Assembly (NCBI GenBank): GCA_910579205.1
Contig: CAJTTD010000002.1
Span: 62,001-126,000 of the forward strand
Origin: an uncultured Christensenella sp.
Lineage (GTDB): Bacteria; Bacillota; Clostridia; Christensenellales; Pumilibacteraceae
Length of the DNA: 64,000 bases
Reading direction: 5' to 3'
This document shows positions 1 to 6,269 of the stretch, piece by piece (position 1 is the first letter of the stretch; each line of letters opens with the position of its first letter). Under the pieces are notes generated by a model. The model worked only from the letters and a program-made list of their open reading frames with translations. It was not told where the DNA came from and made no database searches. The translations under genes were made by a program, and so were the position numbers.

Positions 1-942
1 ATCGTGTTGTTTTTTGCCGTAGCGGCGTTGGGCATTATTGCGGTCAAGCTCGTGGTGAACATAGTTAAACGCATATTCGCCAAGAGCAAGATGGAAAAAA
101 TAGCGCAGCAGTTTATAATCGCCGTAATAAGAGTATTGCTGTATTTGATATTGGCGCTTGTTCTGCTCGGCATAATAGGCGTGCAGATAACGGGCATAGT
201 TACTGCGCTCAGCGCGTTGCTGTTGGCGGTGGGGCTTGCTCTCGAAAGCAATATCGCCAACCTCGCCAACGGCATAGTCATAGTTGCGACCAAAATGTTC
301 AAAAAGGGCGATTACATTTCGGTAGGCGGCGTGGAAGGCAGCATTACCGACATAAACTTTTTGTTCACCACGCTCAATACAACGGACAATAAGCGCGTAA
401 CCATACCCAACAGCGCAATAGTCAACGGCAATGTGTCAAACGCAGGCGCAAACAGCTCGCGCCGCGTGGAGTTTACATTTACCGTAGCGTACGAAACGGA
501 CGTGGATCTTGTAAAAAAAGTGGTGTCCGATGTTATGAACAGCGACGGAAGGATACTGCTCGATCCCGCGCCCTTCTGCCGTCTTAAAGTTTTGGGGCAG
601 AGCGGGCTCGATTTCTTTTGCAACTGCTGGTGCGATACGGAGGACTATTGGGACGTTTACTATTACGTAGTGGAGAACGTTTACAACGAGTTCAAGCGCA
701 ATAATATAACAGTGCCGTACAATCAGCTGGAAGTGCGCAGTCGCACCGACGCCGTTGTTATGCCGTTTGCACATGCGCCGCTGCCGTTGCGTGTGGAAAA
801 GACAAGGCAAAAAGAACACAAGCTCGACCTCGAAAACGCAAGCTTTTCGCAAGTATTCCATTTAAACGGAAAGGACGGCGAGCGCAAAAAGCGCGGCGGA
901 AAGGACAAAAAGCAAAAACAAACCGACGGAAAGAACGATTAG
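1..942 (+). CDS. Small-conductance mechanosensitive channel (MscS family), 5' truncated by window edge
   Basis: The reading frame is open from base 1, so the N terminus lies outside the window; the GTG at base 4 is not necessarily the start. Two hydrophobic helices are visible (about residues 1-16 and 37-66), then the glycine/alanine-rich pore helix typical of MscS (around SALLLAVGLALESN), followed by the beta domain (FKKGDYISVGGVEGSI, VTIPNSAIVNG) and the alpha/beta cytoplasmic cage domain. MscS channels sit in the cytoplasmic membrane and release solutes on hypo-osmotic shock. The last 50 residues are very lysine-rich and probably form a disordered cytoplasmic tail, a feature repeated in several membrane proteins of this window. 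The family call is secure; the full length is unknown. Confidence 0.93.
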   Translation: MVLFFAVAALGIIAVKLVVNIVKRIFAKSKMEKIAQQFIIAVIRVLLYLILALVLLGIIGVQITGIVTALSALLLAVGLALESNIANLANGIVIVATKMFKKGDYISVGGVEGSITDINFLFTTLNTTDNKRVTIPNSAIVNGNVSNAGANSSRRVEFTFTVAYETDVDLVKKVVSDVMNSDGRILLDPAPFCRLKVLGQSGLDFFCNCWCDTEDYWDVYYYVVENVYNEFKRNNITVPYNQLEVRSRTDAVVMPFAHAPLPLRVEKTRQKEHKLDLENASFSQVFHLNGKDGERKKRGGKDKKQKQTDGKND

Positions 943-981
943 TTATCCGTCGGATGCGCGTTGTGTTTTATTGATGCGCTG

Positions 982-1476
982 TCAGCGCAGTCTGTAGCTG
1001 TCGGCAATCTCGCCTATAAACAGTGTGTGCGCTCTTCCCGCGTCGAACAGTTTTTCCGTTTGCCTCTCTATCGCTTCGGGCGGGATATGAGCTATCAACT
1101 TGCATTCGACTATCAACCCGCATTCGCCGAGTATGTAGGAATCTATGGAGCGCGCGCGCTTGGGGTGCAAGCCGAGCGTTTCAAACTTGTTGCATTTAAA
1201 GCCCGATATCGTATCGCACAGAGCTATTTCCGTGCGCATGTCGCGGGCGGGAACGTTCAGCGCAAAGCTTTTGGTCTTGCAGATTATCTGGTAAGAATAC
1301 TTGCTGCTCTTGACGGGCAGCGCAAATATCTTCCGTCCCCACAGCTTGCCCACAGCGCCGCCGTGCGTAACCATTATATTCGGCGCTTGAGTGCCGCAAG
1401 TAACAAAAACTCCCGTGGAGTTTACCGTGTTCATCAAAACCGCCGAATCTTTGTCGGTAAAAATCTTTTCGCCCAT
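982..1476 (-). CDS. Flavin reductase-like FMN-binding split-barrel protein
   Basis: A 164-residue protein of the flavin reductase-like split-barrel family. The N-terminal pattern (VNSTGVFVTCGTQAPNIMVT, then a tryptophan and a KSSKYSYQII stretch) matches the part of these proteins that binds FMN. Members reduce free flavin or use FMN as a redox cofactor; small clostridial members of this type usually have no assigned substrate. The ATG start is preceded by an ACGGAG ribosome-binding site and, further up, by a minus-strand promoter. It stands alone between the convergent MscS gene and an XRE regulator gene. The family is well supported, the specific role unknown. Confidence 0.85.
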   Translation of the reverse strand: MGEKIFTDKDSAVLMNTVNSTGVFVTCGTQAPNIMVTHGGAVGKLWGRKIFALPVKSSKYSYQIICKTKSFALNVPARDMRTEIALCDTISGFKCNKFETLGLHPKRARSIDSYILGECGLIVECKLIAHIPPEAIERQTEKLFDAGRAHTLFIGEIADSYRLR

Positions 1477-1542
1477 ATAAGCTCCGTAACGATATATCGA
1501 TACGCGTTCTCGGCATGCGCCGTTCGCGCTATCTTAACTATC

Positions 1543-1571
1543 ATTATATCACAGCAAGTTATGGCATACAA
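1543..1571 (-). promoter_or_regulatory. Sigma-70 type promoter of the flavin reductase gene
   Basis: Read on the minus strand: TTGTAT (1571-1566), a 17-base spacer and TATAAT (1548-1543). It lies about 65 bases upstream of the ATG at 1476, leaving a leader with an ACGGAG ribosome-binding site. Confidence 0.65.
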
Positions 1572-1618
1572 TAAGTTTTTGAAATTTTTTAAAAAATTTT
1601 CGGTCATTGCTCGCGCGC

Positions 1619-1816
1619 TTATGTAAGGATATTGTCGAAGTCCTCGTCGAATATCTCACACAGTTTGGCGAGCGTCGTAAAATCGGGTTCGCACTTGCCC
1701 TTTTCCCATACGCTTATTGTACGCTGATCTACGCCGAGCAGCTCGGCGAGTTCATACTGCGTCATGCGCTTGCTTTTTCTCAACAAGCGGAGATTATTGG
1801 AAAAGCGTATTACCAT
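1619..1816 (-). CDS. XRE-family helix-turn-helix regulator
   Basis: A 65-residue protein that is almost only a helix-turn-helix domain: RLLRKSKRMTQYELAELLGV, then DQRTISVWEKGKCEPDFTTL, the classic Cro/C1-type recognition layout. It most likely binds DNA as a dimer. Divergent transcription from the DUF898 gene at 1947 and a 17-base inverted repeat between the two suggest autoregulation and control of that neighbour. The start has no ribosome-binding site; the promoter places transcription initiation at or next to the ATG, so the mRNA is probably leaderless. DNA binding is secure, the target is inference. Confidence 0.9.
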   Translation of the reverse strand: MVIRFSNNLRLLRKSKRMTQYELAELLGVDQRTISVWEKGKCEPDFTTLAKLCEIFDEDFDNILT

Positions 1817-1823
1817 TTAATAG

Positions 1824-1852
1824 TTTATAACCGAATTTTCATGCAAAATCAA
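1824..1852 (-). promoter_or_regulatory. Promoter of the XRE gene, leaderless geometry
   Basis: On the minus strand: TTGATT (1852-1847), 17-base spacer, TATAAA (1829-1824), then only 7 bases to the ATG at 1816. The expected transcription start falls on or beside the A of the start codon. Confidence 0.7.
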
Positions 1853-1856
1853 TATT

Positions 1857-1873
1857 TACCAAATTTTTTGGTA
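1857..1873. promoter_or_regulatory. Inverted repeat, candidate operator of the XRE regulator
   Basis: TACCAAA, TTT, TTTGGTA forms a perfect 7-base inverted repeat with a 3-base centre. It lies just upstream of the -35 of the minus-strand XRE promoter and five bases upstream of the plus-strand -35, so one bound dimer could affect both promoters. Binding by the adjacent XRE protein is inference. Confidence 0.55.
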
Positions 1874-1877
1874 TCCG

Positions 1878-1906
1878 TTAGAGATTCATCGCCGCGCGGT
1901 TATAAT
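1878..1906 (+). promoter_or_regulatory. Promoter of the DUF898 gene
   Basis: TTAGAG (1878-1883), 17-base spacer, TATAAT (1901-1906), followed by a leader of about 35 bases holding the AAGGAG ribosome-binding site before the ATG at 1947. The -10 is consensus and the -35 weak, as expected for a regulated promoter. Confidence 0.6.
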
Positions 1907-1946
1907 ATATCGAGTTATAACGTTTGATAGGCAAAGGAGAAAAAGC

Positions 1947-3038
1947 ATGGCGTATTGCGGTAAGTGTGGGGAAAAGATTAGCGACGGCGCAAAGTTCTGC
2001 TGCCACTGCGGCGAAACTGCGGTAGATGATGGGGAGACGAGTATAGCTCAAGAGCAAGAGCCGCTCGCGTATCCTTCCAAGTTTACGGGCGGAGCGTTTG
2101 CAAACGCGTTTGTAAACTGGCTCGTAAATTTCGTTTCGGTGATCACGCTGTTTTTGGCGCGCCCCGCCATGATATGCTATAAATACCGCTGGGAGTACAG
2201 TCATACTTACATAAACGGCAGACAGCTTTGCTTTGACGGCAAGGGCGGGCAGTTGTTCGGCAAGTACATGCTGTGGACGCTTTTGTCCGTCGTAACGCTG
2301 GGCATATACTACGTGCTTTGCATGTCGGTAGCGCTCGAAAAGTGGAAAACAAGCCATACCCATTTTGCCGACGCGGTAAGGGCGGAGGACGGCGAAAACG
2401 CCTCGCGGTTCGACGGCACGGCGTTTGGACTTTTGGGCGTTAAATTGCTCACAGGCTTAGTTACGGTAATAACGTTCGGCTTCGGCATGTATTGGGCGCA
2501 CTGCTACAAAGAACGGTGGTTTTGCAAACACAGAACGGTGGACGGCGTTCGCTTCGTCTTTGACGGGCGCGCGGCGCAGTACTTCGGCAAATGCGTGCAG
2601 TGGTCGTTGCTAACTCTCATCACGTTGGGCATTTATTCGTTCTGGCTCTTTGTAAAAGCCAAAAAATGGACGGTGTCGCACACCGTGTTCGACGAACAAA
2701 GCGTATTACCCGATTTTATGAACGCGCCACATGGGGGAGCGGTATCTGTCAATAAAAATAAATCCGTTCGCGAAAAGCGGACAAACGGCTTTTCGATAGC
2801 GGGCTTTGTACTGGCTCTAACGATTTGTGCTACGCCGATCGGTTTAGTGTTTTCGATAATAGGATTGGTCAAATCCAAAACGTATAAAAAGGGCAAAGGG
2901 CTTGCGATCGTCGGCATCGTTATATGCGGTTGTATAATTTTATTTTTTGTCGTTTGTATCGCTATTATGATTCCGAAGTGGATGGGCTGGGATTATGTAG
3001 ATGGGGCGGAGATGATATTATATAGTTTAATTGCGTGA
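1947..3038 (+). CDS. Zinc-ribbon DUF898/DUF4190-type membrane protein
   Basis: A 363-residue multi-domain membrane protein. Residues 4-21 form a zinc ribbon (CGKCGEKI...CCHCG). The middle carries two or three copies of the DUF898 (YjgN-like) unit, each ending in a helix followed by a tryptophan-rich segment (LLSVVTLGIYY and LLTLITLGIYSFW, after FDGKGGQLFGKY and FDGRAAQYFGKC). The last 90 residues are a DUF4190-like pair of membrane helices (FSIAGFVLALTICATPIG, then GLAIVGIVICGCIILFFVV). No biochemical function is established for these domains. An AAGGAG ribosome-binding site sets the ATG. It is divergent from the XRE gene, whose product may control it. Confidence 0.85.
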   Translation: MAYCGKCGEKISDGAKFCCHCGETAVDDGETSIAQEQEPLAYPSKFTGGAFANAFVNWLVNFVSVITLFLARPAMICYKYRWEYSHTYINGRQLCFDGKGGQLFGKYMLWTLLSVVTLGIYYVLCMSVALEKWKTSHTHFADAVRAEDGENASRFDGTAFGLLGVKLLTGLVTVITFGFGMYWAHCYKERWFCKHRTVDGVRFVFDGRAAQYFGKCVQWSLLTLITLGIYSFWLFVKAKKWTVSHTVFDEQSVLPDFMNAPHGGAVSVNKNKSVREKRTNGFSIAGFVLALTICATPIGLVFSIIGLVKSKTYKKGKGLAIVGIVICGCIILFFVVCIAIMIPKWMGWDYVDGAEMILYSLIA

Positions 3039-3049
3039 AAATGTCATAT

Positions 3050-3081
3050 GCCTCCGAAGGATCGATAAAACTTTCGGAGGC
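3050..3081. terminator. Hairpin between convergent genes
   Basis: GCCTCCGAA (3050-3058) pairs with TTCGGAGGC (3073-3081) around a 14-base loop. It is followed by a T-rich stretch on the plus strand, and an AT-rich stretch lies on the other side. It sits between the convergent genes ending at 3038 and 3114 and could serve both, better for the plus strand. Confidence 0.6.
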
Positions 3082-3113
3082 GTTTAGTTTGATTTTACTT
3101 AATCTAAATAATG

Positions 3114-3719
3114 CTATACTGCGATCGACAGTATTTTTATACGTTCTTTTTCGGTGAACTCGTTTAAGCCTTTTGCAAGGCGCAATATCTCTTGCGCGTT
3201 TTCTTCCGCGGAAAGAGCGTACGCCGAGCGCACGAAGTCGTAGCCGAACATATCTTCGGGACGGCACAATAACGCTGTGCCCATATAGCTCTTTTTAAAA
3301 GACAGACACAAATACGTCTTGTTTTGCAGCGACGCGACCGTGCCGTCGAAGCCTTTCATGCCGAGCGACTTGCCGAGCGCGTACGACGGGGTAGGCTCGC
3401 TACCCACGGCGTTCATTACTTGTATCTCGCGGCGTGGTGCTTTGCCTTCGTCGGCGAGCGAGTCGAAGTCGTACCCGTCGCGCCTTAACGCGCAGAGGTG
3501 CGGCAGCACTTTAAGCGATACGAAAGTCGCTTTTTTGTTTACGAACCGACCGTAAACGAGCTGTTTGGAGTTTACCGCTTTTTCGCGCAAATACCACAGC
3601 GAGTTGAAATTCACGTCGCTGAACTTCCATGCGGAAAAGCCTTCCTCCGACCAAAACGGCAAAATGCCGTATTCGTCGGTCAAGTCTATTATATCTTGTT
3701 CGCTTTTTATTCTCGTCAT
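3114..3719 (-). CDS. AlkZ-related (winged-helix) protein, uncharacterised
   Basis: A 201-residue protein resembling the AlkZ-related family of Firmicutes, seen in the order TDEYGILPFW, LWYLREKAV, then VYGRFVNKKATFVSLKVLPH. AlkZ itself is a DNA glycosylase that unhooks crosslinks with a QΦQ/QΦD motif; I do not see that motif, so glycosylase activity should not be assumed. Many short members simply have unknown function. A promoter on the minus strand (3806-3778) leaves a leader of about 55 bases. The gene is monocistronic and convergent with the DUF898 gene. The family assignment is from memory of the conserved pattern and is moderate. Confidence 0.55.
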   Translation of the reverse strand: MTRIKSEQDIIDLTDEYGILPFWSEEGFSAWKFSDVNFNSLWYLREKAVNSKQLVYGRFVNKKATFVSLKVLPHLCALRRDGYDFDSLADEGKAPRREIQVMNAVGSEPTPSYALGKSLGMKGFDGTVASLQNKTYLCLSFKKSYMGTALLCRPEDMFGYDFVRSAYALSAEENAQEILRLAKGLNEFTEKERIKILSIAV

Positions 3720-3777
3720 ATATTCCGCTCGTTTAAGTTAGTATGGACGTGTTTTTTACGTCGCGTCGTCTACCGAT

Positions 3778-3806
3778 ATTTTAAACCAAAGGTCGAGCAA
3801 AGTCAA
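3778..3806 (-). promoter_or_regulatory. Promoter of the AlkZ-related gene
   Basis: On the minus strand: TTGACT (3806-3801), 17-base spacer and TAAAAT (3783-3778), about 58 bases upstream of the ATG at 3719. Confidence 0.65.
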
Positions 3807-3858
3807 CAAAAAACGACGGCGGCATACGTTCTAAAGCCTCGCGCGTTCGGCGTATCCG

Positions 3859-3887
3859 TTGACACGGTTTTACATTAGTGGTATAAT
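3859..3887 (+). promoter_or_regulatory. Consensus promoter of the DUF815 gene, leaderless geometry
   Basis: TTGACA (3859-3864), exactly 17 bases, TATAAT (3882-3887), then six bases (TTAAGC) and the ATG at 3894. Both hexamers are perfect consensus. The expected start of transcription coincides with the start codon, and there is no Shine-Dalgarno sequence. Confidence 0.85.
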
Positions 3888-3893
3888 TTAAGC

Positions 3894-5051
3894 ATGGACG
3901 ACGGATTGTATTTGCGCTACCGCGCTATCTCCATATTCAAACATACCGCCGAGCGGTGCAAGCCGCTTGCCGATCTTTTGACGTGCGCGAGCGCAGTCGA
4001 TCGGGTGGAGGGCTGCGCCGACGTGTTCCGCGCCGTTGCGGAGAGCGGGTGCGAGAGCACGGGCGAGTGGCTCAAGCTGCTTGCGGAGAGCGACGACAAC
4101 GTGTTCAGCCGCTGCTGCGCGCGCGGCGACAGACTGCCGAGCGGACTGAAAGCGCAAGTGAACAACGAGCTTACCACGTTCAAACAACTGTCGCTCATAA
4201 AGCCCGACGACTATGCGACCGACGCGGTTCGCGAGTTTTTGCCGCGGTTCGCGTTCGGCGGTTTTTCGGTTACGTTCGACAAGCTTGCGGCGTTTTATGC
4301 CGCCAACGGCTGCGGACGGATATCGGGCGGAAATGCGTTCGTTTACAAAGACGGACAGTTCTATCCCGCGCACGACGTTGACGCAAGTCTGTCCGATCTT
4401 AAGAATTACGCCGAAGAAAAAGCGGAGATCGTGCGCAATACCGAAAACTTTATCAACGGGCTGCCCGCGTTCCACACGCTGTTGTACGGCGATCGCGGTA
4501 CGGGCAAATCCACTACGGTGCGCGCGCTCGCGCGGGAATACCGCGACAAGCTCAAGGTTATAGAGCTTTCCAAAAACGATATAGAAAAGCTTCCCAAGCT
4601 CAATTCCGAGCTGTACGGACTAAAGCAGAAATTCATTCTTTTTATAGACGATCTCAGCTTTGACGAGACGGACGGCAGAGCGGACGGGTTCAAAGCCGCG
4701 CTTGAGGGTTCGCTCGACAGTTCGAGCGGCAATACGCTGTTGTATTGCACGTCCAACCGCAGACATCTGTTTAAAGAAAGAGACAAGGCGGACGCGCGCA
4801 ACAAGAACGACGAGACTCAAGCCGAGCTTGCGCTGTTCGACAGATTCGGGCTTGTGGTTACGTATATCAACCCCGGAAAGGACGGGTTCATAGACATTTT
4901 AAAGCAGATACTGCGTTCGCGCGGAATGAAGTGGCGGGACGAGTATGCTACCGTTGCCGAGCTTGCCGCGCTCAAAAAGGGCGGGCGGTCGCCGCGCGCG
5001 GCAAAGCAGATAGCCGACCTGATAGAAACGTCATACGCGGAGAGGCTGTAG
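3894..5051 (+). CDS. AAA-type ATPase of the DUF815 family
   Basis: A 385-residue P-loop ATPase. Walker A is GDRGTGKST at residues 199-207 and Walker B is FILFIDDLS at 247-255, followed by the family's SFDETD segment; the C-terminal third carries a sensor-type region (YCTSNRRH) and a helical lid. DUF815 proteins are AAA ATPases of unknown client, widespread in Firmicutes and Proteobacteria. Start: the ATG lies six bases after a consensus -10, so the mRNA appears leaderless. One base separates its stop from the next gene, an integral membrane permease, so the two are probably co-transcribed; whether the ATPase acts on that permease is unknown. Confidence 0.88.
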   Translation: MDDGLYLRYRAISIFKHTAERCKPLADLLTCASAVDRVEGCADVFRAVAESGCESTGEWLKLLAESDDNVFSRCCARGDRLPSGLKAQVNNELTTFKQLSLIKPDDYATDAVREFLPRFAFGGFSVTFDKLAAFYAANGCGRISGGNAFVYKDGQFYPAHDVDASLSDLKNYAEEKAEIVRNTENFINGLPAFHTLLYGDRGTGKSTTVRALAREYRDKLKVIELSKNDIEKLPKLNSELYGLKQKFILFIDDLSFDETDGRADGFKAALEGSLDSSSGNTLLYCTSNRRHLFKERDKADARNKNDETQAELALFDRFGLVVTYINPGKDGFIDILKQILRSRGMKWRDEYATVAELAALKKGGRSPRAAKQIADLIETSYAERL

Positions 5052-5052
5052 T

Positions 5053-6099
5053 ATGGGCGACGTTCTTCTGGACGCGTTTCTCGATACGCTCAAAATACTG
5101 CCTTTTTTGCTGTTGATGAACTTTGTCATTGAGATAATAGAATACAAATCGAAAGGGCTTAAAGCTAATAGGATATTGAAAGGCGGCGGCGCGCCGCTAT
5201 TGGGCACGGTGGTGGGCGTTCTCCCGCAGTGCGGTTTTTCCGTTGTGGCAACAGAACTGTATTCCGAACGGCGCATAGCGCTCGGCGCGCTTTTGGCGGT
5301 GTATATAGCGACTTCGGATGAAGCGCTTTTGATAATGCTGTCCAGCCGCGAGGGCGTAGTCAAAATTTTGCCCGTTCTCATCGTAAAAGTTTGTTTTGCG
5401 CTTATCGTGGGCTACTCGGCTTTTTTGATAGAAAAGCTAACGTCGCGTAAGGCTTTGCGCGATAAACAAAGCGGTGAGCGGCAAGACGCGGACGGCGATA
5501 AGACTTGTTCGAGCGTCGATATATCGGTCGATAACGGAGAAGAAAAAGTCGGCGAAGAACACGCGCCGCACGGCTCGGACGAAGAAGAAGATGACGAACA
5601 CGCGCATGCGCATATACACGGCTGTCATCACCACAGCATAGCGGAGCGCGCACCGATAGGCGACGGCGCTACAAAAAAACAAAAGGCGGCGCATTTTTGG
5701 CGCGTGTATATGGGGCATCCGCTCGTGCATACCGCAACGGTCATTGCGTTTATTTTAGCCGTGAACGTTCTGTTCGGCGTGGTCGTGTACTATGTGGGTA
5801 CGGATAGGCTCGCGGCGTTTATGTCGGCATCCGAATACGCTCAACCTTTTGTGGCGGCGCTCGTAGGGCTTATACCCAACTGCGCCTCGTCGGTAGTGAT
5901 AACCGAGCTTTATATCGTGGGCGGGCTTCATCTCGGCGGCGCGGTCGCGGGACTTTGCATGAGCGCGGGCATAGGCTATGCAGTTCTCATCCGCCGCAAC
6001 AGACCGATAAAAAACACCGTGGCGATAATCGTCGCGATGTATGTGCTGTCGGCGGCGCTCGGCGCGGGCGTTACGTTTTTTTCGTCGCTCATCGCATAG
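5053..6099 (+). CDS. Putative metal/arsenic-type efflux permease with histidine-rich loop
   Basis: A 348-residue integral membrane protein built as two homologous halves. Each half contains the same signature: GVLPQCGFSVVATELY in the first and GLIPNCASSVVITELY in the second, with a proline-x-cysteine in a membrane segment. Between them is a hydrophilic loop (about residues 137-218) with an acidic run and a histidine cluster (HAHAHIHGCHHH). This pattern matches the family annotated as putative manganese transporter or arsenic efflux protein; the histidine loop suggests divalent metal sensing or delivery. The ATG overlaps the end of the DUF815 gene's ribosome-binding region and is likely translationally coupled. 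Substrate is inference. Confidence 0.75.
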   Translation: MGDVLLDAFLDTLKILPFLLLMNFVIEIIEYKSKGLKANRILKGGGAPLLGTVVGVLPQCGFSVVATELYSERRIALGALLAVYIATSDEALLIMLSSREGVVKILPVLIVKVCFALIVGYSAFLIEKLTSRKALRDKQSGERQDADGDKTCSSVDISVDNGEEKVGEEHAPHGSDEEEDDEHAHAHIHGCHHHSIAERAPIGDGATKKQKAAHFWRVYMGHPLVHTATVIAFILAVNVLFGVVVYYVGTDRLAAFMSASEYAQPFVAALVGLIPNCASSVVITELYIVGGLHLGGAVAGLCMSAGIGYAVLIRRNRPIKNTVAIIVAMYVLSAALGAGVTFFSSLIA

Positions 6100-6234
6100 C
6101 TCGAAGCCATACGCGCCGCATGACGCATAAAAGCGCGTTGCCCGCCGTGTTTGGCGTGTTGCAACGAATTGCGCGTAAACTTGCGGAATTTTGATCTGCG
6201 GCGACGCGTAAATACAAAAAACCCCTTAATTTAC

Positions 6235-6263
6235 TTGCAATTTGTTATTGTAATTGTTATAAT
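6235..6263 (+). promoter_or_regulatory. Promoter of the GH2-like gene, leaderless geometry
   Basis: TTGCAA (6235-6240), 17 bases, TATAAT (6258-6263), six bases, ATG at 6270. No ribosome-binding site is present. Confidence 0.78.
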
Positions 6264-6269
6264 GGCAAT

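Noticed and set aside
961..1626. A 221-codon plus-strand frame over the flavin reductase gene
   Set aside because: The minus-strand frame encodes a recognisable FMN-binding protein with promoter and ribosome-binding site; the plus frame has neither.
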